In this document: positions 28,974-39,234 of the stretch, piece after piece | Layout of the letters: the number at the start of each line of letters is the position of its first letter | Numbering within the stretch: the stretch's first letter is position 1 | Source of the DNA: Marinilabilia rubra | GTDB lineage: Bacteria > Bacteroidota > Bacteroidia > Bacteroidales > Marinilabiliaceae | Reading direction: 5' to 3' | Length of the DNA: 64,000 bases | Assembly (NCBI RefSeq): GCF_003121985.1 | Contig: NZ_QEWP01000004.1 | Coordinates: forward strand, 1 to 64,000 | Notes under the pieces: generated by a model | Databases searched by the model: none | What the model was told of the DNA's origin: nothing | The model's input: the letters and a program-made list of their open reading frames with translations, nothing else | Made by a program: the position numbers and the translations under genes

Positions 28974-31961
28974 TTACCGGGTAACCGGCTTTATTTCCTT
29001 GAAAATTTCTTTGTTCGTTTCAATTTTCTGGTCATTTCCATAGGCACAAAGAATATCCTGATTCATAACATCCTCAATGATGCCCGCATAGTTTTGTATG
29101 TCCTCCGAGGTTGTTGATAAAACGGCATTTCTTTCTTCTTCCATTTTGGTTTTCGTTTGTTTTGTGAAATAATTATTGAATGCCATGGCCCCTCTTTGAC
29201 TGGCTGTAGTGGGTCGGTCCATATTGGAGATGGTTCCGATAATAAAGCGGGTCATCTCTTTTTCATCTGCATCAAAAGTTTTCAGAAATTCTGGTGCTGC
29301 ATTATAGTTTTCGATGGTCTCAGTAAGATTAGGATCTCTGTATGAAGCAAAATAAGTAACACCTGTGGGGGAAATTCTTGCCCAGCCTCCATAGGCTCCA
29401 CCCATTACCCGAATTTTGTTCTGGAGATAATCACGGGAAAGAATCTGATTTAGAACTCTCATTTTTCCATCCCATTCGTAACCAAGTTTTTTGAAATCAT
29501 ATCCCTTTGTAACATACTGTACCATTGATGACGACATTAAGCCTTCATTTTTCGCACCTAAATCAAATACCCACTGGTTTTTAGTGATATCTTCATCGGG
29601 AAGCTGCTCTGCAAAACCGGTAAATCCTTCCTGGAATTGAGTATAATTCTCATCAGAACAGGTAATTCCGGCAGTTAAATTCTTACGATTGAATAACAAA
29701 TCAGCAGTTGTTTGAAGATTCTTAATGATTTCTTCTTTTTTTGAATCAAAATTGCGGGTTAATTCAGTTACGAAATTGTAATAATTCAATCCACCTGTTA
29801 GTTCACTAAATACACCCCTGTTGGTATAGTAAGAATTTAAGCGGGTTATTGCATATGAAACACCATTGTTTTTTACACTGGATTCAACTTGTGACTGGTG
29901 GCGTACCAAAACGTCTTTTAATCGCTCCGGATCATTGAATTTTGAATTATTGAGAATTTCTGAAGTCAATTCAAGCAATTTATCGGTCTTGGCGATGGTC
30001 GATTTCGCTGTAATAACAAATTGGGGCATCAGGTTATCATCAGAATAATTTTCAAGGTAAGAGGTTACGTAAGTGCTGAACCCGCCGGTATGAATGTTCA
30101 GCGCATTATCCAGTTCCCCGAAATTGTAATTCTCAGTGTTCATTTGTCCCATTACCTCAGCTAACAGGTTTCCGTATGGAATAAGCTCTTTTGGCAATGC
30201 ATACATATCAAAAAACAACCTGTTGTAGGCAATGTTGTTGGTGAAATCACTGAAATGTAAAACAGGGATATCAGCTGCCTTTTTTTCTAAAGGTTCGTAC
30301 CATTGAACGTCATGGCTGATATCGGAAAGCGAAAGCATGGGGACAGTAGCTACTGCTTCAGGCGAATCCTCTTTTTTCTGATGTGCTTTTAACTCCTGAG
30401 TTTCATCAATGAGTTTTTGAAGTTCCTCTTTGCTAAGGCTGGCTTTATATTTTGCCAATTTCTCTTTTGTTTTTTCGGCAATTTCGTTTTCCAACCCCGG
30501 TTGAGGTTTCAAAACCATCAGAAGTGCGTGAGGATTATCGATAAAGTACTTTTGTAATGTATTCTCAAGCATTCCATTTTCGATGCCGGTTTTTAATTGA
30601 GCAAGGGGCTTTTCAAACTCAAGTCCGGAGTACGGGTCATCTCCAAAAAGGATGCTGTTTTTGAGTGAGAAAAGATACATCATCCCTTTTTGAGGGGTAT
30701 TTCCCTCCCTTAGTCTGAATTCTTTCCGGTTTACAATGCCTTCTATGGTTTCTTTGTCAAATCCGGTTTTTACAGCATCATTCATGGTTTCAAACAGAAT
30801 CTGCTCAAACTCTTCCTTGTCTTCCGGGTTGGCATTTTTTACAGTTATTGAAAAAACGTTTTGCTTGCTGTCATCCACCCATGCATAAACATCTTTTCCA
30901 ATATTGGCTTCCTGCAATGCAAGTCTTAATGGTGAGGATTGGTGATTAACCAGTGCATCACTTAAAACATCAAGGGCCATAACCAAATCCTGGTCTGTAT
31001 TACGGCCTGCAACAAAAGTGTAATTTAAAAAGGTTTGATTTTCTGTATCAGAGCCTATTGGTATACTATATGCTTTTTCGGCTGATTTTCTGGTTTCAAA
31101 TGCTGTTTGGAGGGGAATTTCAACCTTCTTATCTGAGACTTCATACCCGGAGAAATACTCTTTATCCAAAAAGCTCAATTCTTTTTCCAGGTCAGCATTG
31201 CCATAAAGCAGAACAAAACTGTTGGATGGGTGATAATAGCGTTTGTGAAACTCTTTAAAGTATTCGTAGGTAAGCTGAGGAATAGCCTGTGGATGTCCTC
31301 CTGATGAAACACCATAAGTGTTATTGGGAAACAGCATTTTATAGGAATGATAATTCAGCTGTCTTTCCGGGCTTGAAAAGGCCCCTTTCATTTCATTGTA
31401 AACAACACCTTTGTAAACAATATCGCCTTCTAAACTATCCAGTTCATAATGCCAGCCTTCTTGTTTGAGGATTTTAGGATCAGAATGGAGAAGAGGCTTA
31501 AAAACTGCATCCATGTATACATGCATCAGATTAAAATAATCTTTTTGATTCATGCTGGCTACCGGATAAGTGGTGAAATCCGATCCGGTCATGGCATTAA
31601 GAAAAGTCTTTAAAGAGCCTTTCATCAATAAGTCAAAAGGACTTTTTACGGGGAAGTTCTCCGATCCATTTAAAACTGAATGCTCAAGAATATGGGGTGT
31701 GCCATAATCATGACCAGGGGTTGTTTTGAATGATACGGCAAAAAGTTTATTGGCATCATCAGCCGCAATTTTCATTAATCTGGCACCGCTTTTTTCGTGT
31801 TGAAAAAATAAGCAGTTGGCATTAACTTCCTTGACAAATCGGTTTTCAATCAGTTTAAATCCATTGTAAACTTTGCCTTCCTTGTAATTTGGGGTTTGAG
31901 AACAAGACCACAGCAATAGACCTACGATGGCCATGGTAAGTGTTAAGAATTTGTTTTTCAT
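28974..31961 (-). CDS. M16C-family zinc protease lipoprotein (PreP/insulinase-like)
   Basis: About 995 aa from ATG 31961, chosen because a lipoprotein signal MKNKFLTLTM...LLWSC starts there; an upstream extension to 32030 lacks that sense. The inverted zinc motif HxxEH is present in TPHILEHSVLNGSENFP (about residue 75), with the distal Glu in the following ~80 residues. The four-domain clam-shell architecture and length match PreP/falcilysin-type M16C enzymes that degrade peptides. It is probably tethered to the outer membrane and clears signal or foreign peptides. Monocistronic. Confidence 0.92.
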   Translation of the reverse strand: MKNKFLTLTMAIVGLLLWSCSQTPNYKEGKVYNGFKLIENRFVKEVNANCLFFQHEKSGARLMKIAADDANKLFAVSFKTTPGHDYGTPHILEHSVLNGSENFPVKSPFDLLMKGSLKTFLNAMTGSDFTTYPVASMNQKDYFNLMHVYMDAVFKPLLHSDPKILKQEGWHYELDSLEGDIVYKGVVYNEMKGAFSSPERQLNYHSYKMLFPNNTYGVSSGGHPQAIPQLTYEYFKEFHKRYYHPSNSFVLLYGNADLEKELSFLDKEYFSGYEVSDKKVEIPLQTAFETRKSAEKAYSIPIGSDTENQTFLNYTFVAGRNTDQDLVMALDVLSDALVNHQSSPLRLALQEANIGKDVYAWVDDSKQNVFSITVKNANPEDKEEFEQILFETMNDAVKTGFDKETIEGIVNRKEFRLREGNTPQKGMMYLFSLKNSILFGDDPYSGLEFEKPLAQLKTGIENGMLENTLQKYFIDNPHALLMVLKPQPGLENEIAEKTKEKLAKYKASLSKEELQKLIDETQELKAHQKKEDSPEAVATVPMLSLSDISHDVQWYEPLEKKAADIPVLHFSDFTNNIAYNRLFFDMYALPKELIPYGNLLAEVMGQMNTENYNFGELDNALNIHTGGFSTYVTSYLENYSDDNLMPQFVITAKSTIAKTDKLLELTSEILNNSKFNDPERLKDVLVRHQSQVESSVKNNGVSYAITRLNSYYTNRGVFSELTGGLNYYNFVTELTRNFDSKKEEIIKNLQTTADLLFNRKNLTAGITCSDENYTQFQEGFTGFAEQLPDEDITKNQWVFDLGAKNEGLMSSSMVQYVTKGYDFKKLGYEWDGKMRVLNQILSRDYLQNKIRVMGGAYGGWARISPTGVTYFASYRDPNLTETIENYNAAPEFLKTFDADEKEMTRFIIGTISNMDRPTTASQRGAMAFNNYFTKQTKTKMEEERNAVLSTTSEDIQNYAGIIEDVMNQDILCAYGNDQKIETNKEIFKEIKPVTR

Positions 31962-32129
31962 TGGTTTAACTTTAACGAAACAATAATTGAAATAGGTTTG
32001 TAGTTGATTGGAAAAGAGTGTTTTTACCAATCATCCATTAAAGTTAATTGAATTTTCTTTTTAATGAATAAAAAATTCGTTTATTTCCATAAAACGTTAC
32101 TCACACTCCTTTAATGTTATATATGCTTA

Positions 32130-32819
32130 TTAAGAATTGGAATTGTTGATAGATTTTAAAGCATTTTGGAGAGGACAGTTAACATCAGGCGGGAGCCCAT
32201 TCCTGTACTTGGAAAGAATTCTGGTAGATTGTTCTGCTAATAATCTGCGCACCCTTCTTCTTTCGCCTTTTATTCGCTTTATAGAAAGCTGGTCATAAAC
32301 AGTGGTATTGTGCCGCATCCAGGCTATTACTGCACGTGAAGCTCTTTCTTCAATCGGGAGCATAGAAGTTCTGGCAACTGTGCCGCTTCCAATTGGAATA
32401 GCATGTTTTGTGACAGCTTTTGCAATGGTTTTTTCTGTCTCTTTATGAGAGGGATGGAAGCTTAGGTAGGTTAGAACGGCTTTCAAGAAATATTCTTTAT
32501 ATTCCAGTTGTTTCTTTTCTCTTCGCTGAGCAGCATATTCCCGAGATTTTTTATACTCGTCAGTTTGTCTGGTGGCTTCCAGTTCTCTTCTGGCGATATT
32601 TATGATTTCTGATGGTGCCCATATGCCTTTTGATATATAACGACGCCCTTTTTTTATCTGAACCCTCCAAAAGGTACCTTGAGAAGTAATTTTTCGGGTT
32701 AAACCCGCATCACCGGCAGGAAGAAATGTCCATCCTTTGGGAGGAGTGACTTTTTCACCATAGTGGTTTAACAGGGAATTATTCGGGCCTGGGGTAAATA
32801 TATTTTGGTTCTCTGTCAT
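32130..32819 (-). CDS. DUF2293-type protein
   Basis: 229 aa, basic, no membrane segment. The part around residues 155-200 (EERASRAVIAWMRHNTTVYDQ...RRRVRRLLAEQS) matches my recollection of DUF2293, whose signature is an A-V-x-A-x-x-R-H-x-T-x-Y-D core. The N-terminal ~90 residues have a small beta-rich module (PPKGWTFLPAGDAGLTRKI). Function is unknown; the Arg-rich helix suggests nucleic-acid binding. The strand-wise upstream spacer is AT-rich. Confidence 0.65.
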   Translation of the reverse strand: MTENQNIFTPGPNNSLLNHYGEKVTPPKGWTFLPAGDAGLTRKITSQGTFWRVQIKKGRRYISKGIWAPSEIINIARRELEATRQTDEYKKSREYAAQRREKKQLEYKEYFLKAVLTYLSFHPSHKETEKTIAKAVTKHAIPIGSGTVARTSMLPIEERASRAVIAWMRHNTTVYDQLSIKRIKGERRRVRRLLAEQSTRILSKYRNGLPPDVNCPLQNALKSINNSNS

Positions 32820-33414
32820 GAAAAAATATAATTATATGGATAACTATCCATTTTTTGAGGTTTGACGGAAAAATTAATTTTTTAGCAAAAAAGAAGTTTT
32901 TTTTTGTATTTGCCAAAAGCAATTGCAGTACTCAAAAAAATATCATTAAAAACAATGGTGTCGCCAACTCCGGAACTCATCGCTTTTAGAAGGAGTTTAT
33001 TCTGGGAATCTCTAAACCGAATGGCTGCATCGTCTTTAGACAAAAGAATTTTCTCTTTTAAAACAATCAGGAAATTAAAATTATCTAAATTTGATATAGT
33101 ATATACAAATCAATAGATTTTAGTCCTGAATCTTCAGATTAGAAATAAGATAAATCCTGGAATACTTAAAATTTGAGCTCAAACACGGGTGTGCCTTTGA
33201 TTTCAAATAATTGGATTTTAAGGGAGTCTTGGGAAGCAGGCACAAATGAAAACCGGGTTTAGTTATTCATTAAAGCTTGAGGGCTTTAGGTTCTTGCGAA
33301 AATCACACTTCAAACAAAGGGAATAAGATCATGTCATGGAAAACAGAATTTTATTGGATTCAGAATCATGAACTCTTAAATCACTTTACATATATAATTC
33401 TTAAATCATAATTT
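32820..33414. other. intergenic spacer before the GH3 gene
   Basis: AT-rich, no reliable gene. One 70-codon frame at 32904-33116 starts with TTG, has no ribosome-binding context and resembles nothing. Presumably holds promoters for the divergent DUF2293 and GH3 genes. Confidence 0.4.
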
Positions 33415-35814
33415 ATGAAAAAGTATTTAATTCTTTTAGTGTTAGTTATTGGGGGAATAACTGTGATGGCACAAGACACGAATAGCAAAACAGAGATTAA
33501 CCATAAGGTAGAGCAACTTGTAAAACAACTTACCTTAGAAGAAAAAGTATCACTTTGTTCAGGCCGGGATGATTGGAGCACTCAACCAATTGAAAGATTG
33601 GATATACCATGGATCTGGCTGTCTGATGGCCCTCATGGTTTGCGCAGAGCGCCTGCTACCAATAAAGCAGGATATGGAGATCAATTGCCAGCTGTATGTT
33701 TTCCCACAGCATCTGCTTTGGCAGCAACCTGGGATCTTGATCTGATTAGTAAGGTTGGGCAGGCTTTAGGCGAAGAAGCTCAGGCCTTAGATGTTAATGT
33801 CTTGTTAGGCCCGGGAGTAAATATCAAACGATCCGTTTTAGGGGGGAGAAACTTCGAATATTTTTCTGAAGATCCGGTTCTCTCGGGAGAGATGGGGGCT
33901 GCCTATATTAACGGTGTTCAAAGTCGGGGGGTTGGTACGTCGTTAAAGCATTATGTTGCCAACAATGTGGAAACCATGCGCATGTTCATGAATTCTGATG
34001 TGGATGACAGAACTCTACATGAAATATACCTGACTCCTTTTGAAATTGCTGTAAAAAAAGCACAGCCCTGGACGGTTATGGCATGCTATAACCGGGTTCA
34101 GGGAGAATATGGCACTCAGAATCCTTATCTTCTTACTGAAATATTGAAAAATGACTGGGGATTTGAAGGGATTGTAGTTTCTGACTGGTTCGCTATTGTG
34201 GACAGAGTTAAAGCTCTTAAAGCAGGTCTCCATCTGGAAATGCCACACGTGAGCGGGGTAAATGATGAAATAGTTTTGGAAGCCTTAAAAAACGGAAACT
34301 TAGATGAGGCTGTGCTGGATAATCTCATTAGTGAAATCCTGACTGTTGTTCTGAAGGCTAAATCACTTGAGAAAGAAGATGCGAAGCAGAATGTTGAAGA
34401 ACACCATGCCCTTGCCCGAAAAGTATCAGCGGAAGCCGCCACTTTATTAAAAAACGATAAGGATGTTTTACCTTTAACCAAAGAGAAATATAAAAATGTT
34501 GCCATTATCGGGGAGTTTGCCAGTTCACCACGATATCAGGGGAATGGTAGCTCAGAAGTGAAACCTACTCAATTAGATAACGCTTTAGATATTATTAAAG
34601 ATGAATACGGAAAAGGAATAAAAATCACTTATGCACAAGGCTACAACTTAAAGGATGACAATGATTTTTCTTTAATTGAAGAAGCCACACAAGCTGCTGC
34701 AAATGCAGATATAGCCCTTGTCTTTGCCGGGTTACCTTTGCATTATGAATCCGAGGGTATAGACCGGAAACATATTGATATGCCTGAAGCCCATAATAAG
34801 CTTATCGAGGAAATTAGTAAAGTTCAGGAAAATACTACGGTTGTACTAACCAATGGGAGTGCAGTTGCCATGCCATGGGTTGATCAGGTTCCTGCTATTT
34901 TAGAAACCTGGTTAGGTGGACAGGCCGGAGCCGGAGGCACAGCTGATGTGATTTTTGGAAAAGTGAATCCTTCAGGTAAACTGGCAGAAACTTTTCCGGT
35001 TAGACTTGAGGATACTCCGGCATTTTTCAATTTCCCCGGTGAGCAGGGAAATGTGTTATATGGCGAACGTATTTTTGTGGGGTATCGCTTTTATGATGAA
35101 AGGAATATCAAACCGCTGTTTCCTTTTGGACATGGAATGTCTTATACTCAGTTTGAATATTCAGATATGAATGTTTCTTCAAAAGAGATTACTGATAAAG
35201 ATGTGCTGGATGTGACTATTAAAGTAAAAAATACAGGATCTGTTAAAGGAAAAGAGATCGTTCAAATTTATGTGAGTGATCCGGAATGCACATTGCAGCG
35301 GCCTGAAAAAGAACTGAAGAAGTTTGCTAAAGTTGAACTGGCTCCCGGCGAAGAAAAAGAGGTGACTTTTCAATTAAGCAGCCGTGATTTCTCATATTAT
35401 GATGCTAAAAGAGACATGTGGATAGCTGAGAGTGGTCAGTTTGTGATTCTGGCAGCGGCCTCATCGCGCGATATAAGAAAATCAGAATCTATAATCCTTA
35501 ATTCGACGCAACAAATACCCATGATGGTTGATGAGTACACCTTTGTGAAGGAGCTGTGGGAAAATGAGGAAACCCGTGAGTTGCTGAAAGAATATTTCCC
35601 CAATTGGATTAAGGGGTGGACGCCCGAAGGAAAATTGTTGGATGAGGCAAACATCCCGGGGTTTTTTCTTGAACATCCAATTATAAAATTCCCATACATC
35701 ACCAATAATGAAATTACGCATCAGGAAGTAAAAGAGTTAATTAATAAATGTAAAGGAATGACTTATACCCCGGAGGTGGTTAAATTAAAAGATGTTGAGA
35801 ATGTAAGTTTTTGA
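33415..35814 (+). CDS. glycoside hydrolase family 3 beta-glucosidase-like enzyme
   Basis: 799 aa with a signal peptide (MKKYLILLVLVIGGITVMAQ). GH3 N-terminal barrel (about 35-310) has the conserved LLGPGVNIKRSVLGGRNFEYFSEDP and the nucleophile Asp in GIVVSDWFAI (about 262). The GH3 C-terminal domain (about 350-600, VAIIGEFA, GIDRKHIDMP) and the fibronectin-III-like tail (about 640-710) complete the family layout. An extra ~85 residues follow the FnIII domain, as in some BglB-type enzymes. It likely acts on plant-type beta-glucans or glucosides in the periplasm. It is followed directly by element copy B. Confidence 0.92.
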   Translation: MKKYLILLVLVIGGITVMAQDTNSKTEINHKVEQLVKQLTLEEKVSLCSGRDDWSTQPIERLDIPWIWLSDGPHGLRRAPATNKAGYGDQLPAVCFPTASALAATWDLDLISKVGQALGEEAQALDVNVLLGPGVNIKRSVLGGRNFEYFSEDPVLSGEMGAAYINGVQSRGVGTSLKHYVANNVETMRMFMNSDVDDRTLHEIYLTPFEIAVKKAQPWTVMACYNRVQGEYGTQNPYLLTEILKNDWGFEGIVVSDWFAIVDRVKALKAGLHLEMPHVSGVNDEIVLEALKNGNLDEAVLDNLISEILTVVLKAKSLEKEDAKQNVEEHHALARKVSAEAATLLKNDKDVLPLTKEKYKNVAIIGEFASSPRYQGNGSSEVKPTQLDNALDIIKDEYGKGIKITYAQGYNLKDDNDFSLIEEATQAAANADIALVFAGLPLHYESEGIDRKHIDMPEAHNKLIEEISKVQENTTVVLTNGSAVAMPWVDQVPAILETWLGGQAGAGGTADVIFGKVNPSGKLAETFPVRLEDTPAFFNFPGEQGNVLYGERIFVGYRFYDERNIKPLFPFGHGMSYTQFEYSDMNVSSKEITDKDVLDVTIKVKNTGSVKGKEIVQIYVSDPECTLQRPEKELKKFAKVELAPGEEKEVTFQLSSRDFSYYDAKRDMWIAESGQFVILAAASSRDIRKSESIILNSTQQIPMMVDEYTFVKELWENEETRELLKEYFPNWIKGWTPEGKLLDEANIPGFFLEHPIIKFPYITNNEITHQEVKELINKCKGMTYTPEVVKLKDVENVSF

Positions 35815-35918
35815 TTTTAAGTGAAATTTATTTGATAATGGTAAAAATGTCATTGGTAGCTACTGATGACATTTTTTTATGATTGAGAAATCATGAGTGA
35901 TTTACACATAGAAAGCTC

Positions 35919-36085
35919 TAGTGTCAAGTCAAGCATAGTCTGACGGCCCAAGCCTTGCTCTTTCTCCCTTGTGCTTCTCAAAAAAAAGACTCACGTAGCC
36001 ACGGCTATGCTTACTTTTTTGTTGTTTTGCACAAGGTGATAAATTGCGACGGCTTACCCGACATTCTACACTTGACTTGACACTA
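35919..36085 (-). mobile_element. 166-bp palindromic repeat element, copy B
   Basis: Reverse complement of copy A (26258-26423), with the same tagtgtcaagtcaag ends. It starts 104 bp after the GH3 stop. Its outer three bases (cta at 36083-36085) are the stop codon of the minus-strand membrane-protein gene, so insertion fixed that gene's C-terminus. Confidence 0.88.
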
Positions 36086-36535
36086 GGTTAGACTGTTGAA
36101 ATTTAATTGTGTGAGTATTATTGTATAAATAAATGACCAGACAACTTGCCCAACAATTAGAAGAAGATAGCTGTTTTTTTTATGCCGATAATACTTTGCA
36201 GTAAGAAATGTTCCCAAGGGAATGGATAATAAAACCGGAGTTAAAATTGCAATGCCTGGCATTCCGTATTTGGTTTTCAATAGCACCACACGCCTATTGA
36301 ATTGGGTGAATGTTTTTTTGTTCTTTTTCGGCCTACCGGATTTTTTGGAAGTGAATTTATTCCATAGGTGAATGAGAGCTTTTGAGAAAAAGAGGGAAAC
36401 AATAATACCAATTAATCCCCCCATATTGGTGTAAACTAAAGTCTCAATAAAAGTCATCTCAAAAATATAGATAGCAACAGGGAATGTAGCAGCAAATTTC
36501 CAGGTTGCCGATAGTATTATTAGTAATGCTTTCAT
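36083..36535 (-). CDS. small integral membrane protein
   Basis: 150 aa with three to four hydrophobic segments (about 5-25, 33-58, 92-115 and 122-145) and a basic cytoplasmic loop (KKSGRPKKNKK). The loop and GMPGIAILTPVLLSIPLGTFLTAKYY resemble small-multidrug-exporter/DedA-like re-entrant motifs, without a firm family. The TAG stop is supplied by the end of palindromic element copy B, so the native C-terminus may have been longer or different. Confidence 0.65.
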   Translation of the reverse strand: MKALLIILSATWKFAATFPVAIYIFEMTFIETLVYTNMGGLIGIIVSLFFSKALIHLWNKFTSKKSGRPKKNKKTFTQFNRRVVLLKTKYGMPGIAILTPVLLSIPLGTFLTAKYYRHKKNSYLLLIVGQVVWSFIYTIILTQLNFNSLT

Positions 36536-36827
36536 TTTAGATGATTAGATGATTTTATGGACCGATTTACCGAAAATCAATTTAATTGTTTATTTTTCAC
36601 CTGGCCATTAAGTGATGATTATTTAGTATTTTCGGCCATCAAAAAATGCAAATTTACTATTTAAAGCATCTGCACAAGCCAAAAAAATGCAAAAGAACCT
36701 GAATGAGGTATATGCTTGTATTGTTTGTTGGTTTTAAGTAGCGGTTTGCCAGGATTTTATGTGGTTTAATTATTCGTTTATCCATCTCGGTTACCTTTAT
36801 TTTTAGACAGTTTATTAAGTGTTATTT

Positions 36828-37787
36828 ATGAGTTTTACCTTATTGTCGTCACCTTTGCAAGGCTTTACGGATTTTAGGTTCAGAAACGCAGCTGATGAGT
36901 TTTTTGGTGGAATCAATGCCTGGTATGCGCCCTATATAAGATTGCAAGGGCGGCAGGAGATAAAGAATTCTTATCAAAGAGATCTTTTACCTGAAAACAA
37001 TCACGTGCCTCATTTAATTCCTCAGGTAATGACCAATAGCGCTGAGGAGTTTCTTTTTGTGGCTGGATATGTTCAAGGGTTAGGATATACCGAACTTAAC
37101 TTGAATTTGGGATGTCCTTATCCTATGGTTACTAAACGGGGATTGGGCTCAGGCTTATTGAAAAACAAGGAAAGAATTAATGATTTGTTGACCAGAGTTT
37201 CTTCCGAATCAGATATCTCTATATCTCTTAAAATGCGACTTGGGTATGAAGATAGCCATGAAATATTAGACCTGCTGCCTATTCTGGAAAAGCATATAAT
37301 TAAGAACATAGTTCTCCATCCACGCCTGGGCAAACAACTTTACAAAGGTAAGGCAGATTTGGAAATGTTCAAGAAATGCATTGAGAATACCAGTCATAAT
37401 ATCTGCTACAACGGAGATATTGATTCGGCTGCCAAATTCAGAGAATTGAAAGATCGTTTTCCAACAATACAAAGCTGGGCCTTGGGGCGCGGATTAATAG
37501 CCAATCCATTTTTAGCCCAAATGATTCAATCTGACAACGACCAATTACCGAATGATTGGATCGATCAGTTCAGTCGTTTTCATGATACTCTTTTCCGGGG
37601 TTACGATGAGGCTTTATCAGGACCCAAACACATTTTAATAAAAATGCAAAGTTTCTGGGAATACTTCTCCCTTCTTTTTTCAAATCCACATAAAACTTAT
37701 AAGAGAATAAAAAAGGCCAAAAATGTAAAGGTTTACCATGAAGCTGTAAGGATTAATCTGGAAGGGGAGGGGGATGAAATACAATAG
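36828..37787 (+). CDS. tRNA-dihydrouridine synthase family protein
   Basis: 319 aa from ATG 36828 (a GTG lies 9 bp upstream). FMN-dependent (beta/alpha)8 enzyme reducing uridines in tRNA. N-terminal LLSSPLQGFTDFRFR, the active-site Cys in LNLNLGCPYPMVTKRGLG, KMRLGYED and the phosphate-binding 'ALGRGLIANPFL' are typical Dus motifs. The C-terminal helical tRNA-binding domain is present. Single gene. Confidence 0.88.
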   Translation: MSFTLLSSPLQGFTDFRFRNAADEFFGGINAWYAPYIRLQGRQEIKNSYQRDLLPENNHVPHLIPQVMTNSAEEFLFVAGYVQGLGYTELNLNLGCPYPMVTKRGLGSGLLKNKERINDLLTRVSSESDISISLKMRLGYEDSHEILDLLPILEKHIIKNIVLHPRLGKQLYKGKADLEMFKKCIENTSHNICYNGDIDSAAKFRELKDRFPTIQSWALGRGLIANPFLAQMIQSDNDQLPNDWIDQFSRFHDTLFRGYDEALSGPKHILIKMQSFWEYFSLLFSNPHKTYKRIKKAKNVKVYHEAVRINLEGEGDEIQ

Positions 37788-37966
37788 TTCTCCAGTGTTT
37801 TTTTTATTTGAGTCAGTGGGCTGTGGGGAGTCGGCTCATTGAAAGGTAGTTACTTTCCGATACAGAAAGTGCTGTTTCGTCTTAATTATTTGAAGAATAG
37901 TGTTTTGTGTTGTGTTCTTGTAGTGTTTGTTGTAAATATGTTGTAAAAAATTTCAATACTGTGAAA

Positions 37967-38908
37967 TCAATAAAGTGCATCATATCGCTTATTCAGTAAT
38001 GCAATATACTTATTCTGCATTTCTTCTGAAAGGAAGGATTGCTCAATCAGCCGGAAAGCTTTAGATCTGTTTTTAAAAAAGCGCTTAAAAGCTCCATCGA
38101 TTTGTTTATCGTTTAACCCCAGATCTTTTCCATAGGTTTCGAAACTTTTTCGGGTTAGTTTTCGCTTTTTGCCTCCCAGGGTGAGGGCAAACTCTTCGGT
38201 ATCTTCAGGAAGAATGATGGATACATTCAGGAGATCATAAGATGGTGCCAGTGTCCATTTTCCTTTATTCTGGATCATGGAGAAGTTTTTCAAGTGCATA
38301 TCATTATTTCCGGTCAGATAGCTGAAAAGGGTTATTTCAAACAGAAATAACTTGTCCAGAAGTGGATTGGCAGAGTAACTTCCCAATGCTTTGCCGACTT
38401 TCTCCATAGAGCTGATGTATTTATCGAATGCTTCGGTAATTTGAAACATGTCCAGCATGTGGATCTTCTCATTGTCTGCTGTCCTGTCAATTCTTTTAGT
38501 AATATATGACAACTCGCCGGACTTAAGCCGGATGAGACTGGATTGAACCACATTGATGCCAAAAGCCTCAGCAATGCGCATTGTGGCATGCTCATTGGCC
38601 GGCATTTCTTCATAATTGGGGGAGGGTGGTTTAAAGATGTAATTTCCTCCAAGTGCACCCACAACGGTTAACCTTTTATCAGAATTTTGTCTGGCTTCTT
38701 CAATTAAGCTCATGGAAAGCTTGGGCTGTACACCGGGAACTGTTATACTTCTTTTAACAACATTTTTTGCCAGCTCCGTCATTTCATCGAGAGAGTAGGG
38801 GATAGCAGGAGGTATTTTAGTACCAAAGAATTTCTGACTACAAGAAGCATGGAATTCACCTTCTTCAGCGACTTCCTTGTAACAATATAAACACTTGTTG
38901 CTATTCAT
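37967..38908 (-). CDS. HipT-like Ser/Thr kinase toxin (HipA C-terminal domain)
   Basis: 313 aa from ATG 38908, which overlaps the end of the HipS-like gene. It starts with a Cys cluster (CLYCYKE...FHASCSQKFFG), then the HipA C-terminal kinase fold: Gly-rich loop in VPGVQPKLSMS, catalytic GNNDMHLKNFSMI and metal-binding APSYDLLN. The HipA N-terminal subdomain is absent and is encoded by the preceding separate gene, so the locus is tripartite, B-S-T in order. HipA/HipT toxins phosphorylate aminoacyl-tRNA synthetases (GltX or TrpS in studied cases). The target here is unknown. Confidence 0.88.
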   Translation of the reverse strand: MNSNKCLYCYKEVAEEGEFHASCSQKFFGTKIPPAIPYSLDEMTELAKNVVKRSITVPGVQPKLSMSLIEEARQNSDKRLTVVGALGGNYIFKPPSPNYEEMPANEHATMRIAEAFGINVVQSSLIRLKSGELSYITKRIDRTADNEKIHMLDMFQITEAFDKYISSMEKVGKALGSYSANPLLDKLFLFEITLFSYLTGNNDMHLKNFSMIQNKGKWTLAPSYDLLNVSIILPEDTEEFALTLGGKKRKLTRKSFETYGKDLGLNDKQIDGAFKRFFKNRSKAFRLIEQSFLSEEMQNKYIALLNKRYDALY

Positions 38909-39234
38909 CTTTCTTCCTCTATTGGTACCACACTTACAGCGCCGATGCAATTTCTGCAACAGGCCAATAATAATCCCATCCGGTCGTTTCGGTTTATTTT
39001 CCAGTTTTTGGAGGCTATCTCCAGTAGCCAACCTTCCGGTATCAATCCTTCAAAAAAGGAAAAAAGCCGGTTGGATCGATACTTTTTTTCTGAAACCGGC
39101 ATGGTAAAAGTCAGAAACCTATCTGGAAAATTCCTCACATACTCTTTATCGTAGGTGAATTCATATTCTCCATCATCCGTTTCGATCAGTACTCCGGCCA
39201 AATCATCCTGATAATAAACTTTTGCTTGTCTCAT
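38905..39234 (-). CDS. HipS-like protein (HipA N-terminal subdomain 1)
   Basis: 109 aa matching only the first subdomain of HipA (VYYQDDLAGVLIETDDGEYEFTYD...LFSFFEGLIPEGWLLEIA...DRMGLLLACCRNCIGAVSVVP). In the HipBST system of E. coli O127 the equivalent small protein is the antitoxin. It starts within the hipB stop (ATGA at 39234-39231) and its own stop overlaps the kinase start, so all three genes are translationally coupled. Confidence 0.85.
   Translation of the reverse strand: MRQAKVYYQDDLAGVLIETDDGEYEFTYDKEYVRNFPDRFLTFTMPVSEKKYRSNRLFSFFEGLIPEGWLLEIASKNWKINRNDRMGLLLACCRNCIGAVSVVPIEEER

Noticed and set aside
32904-33116. 70-codon ORF starting with TTG
   Set aside because: No start context, no homology recalled, in an AT-rich spacer. 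Treated as chance.
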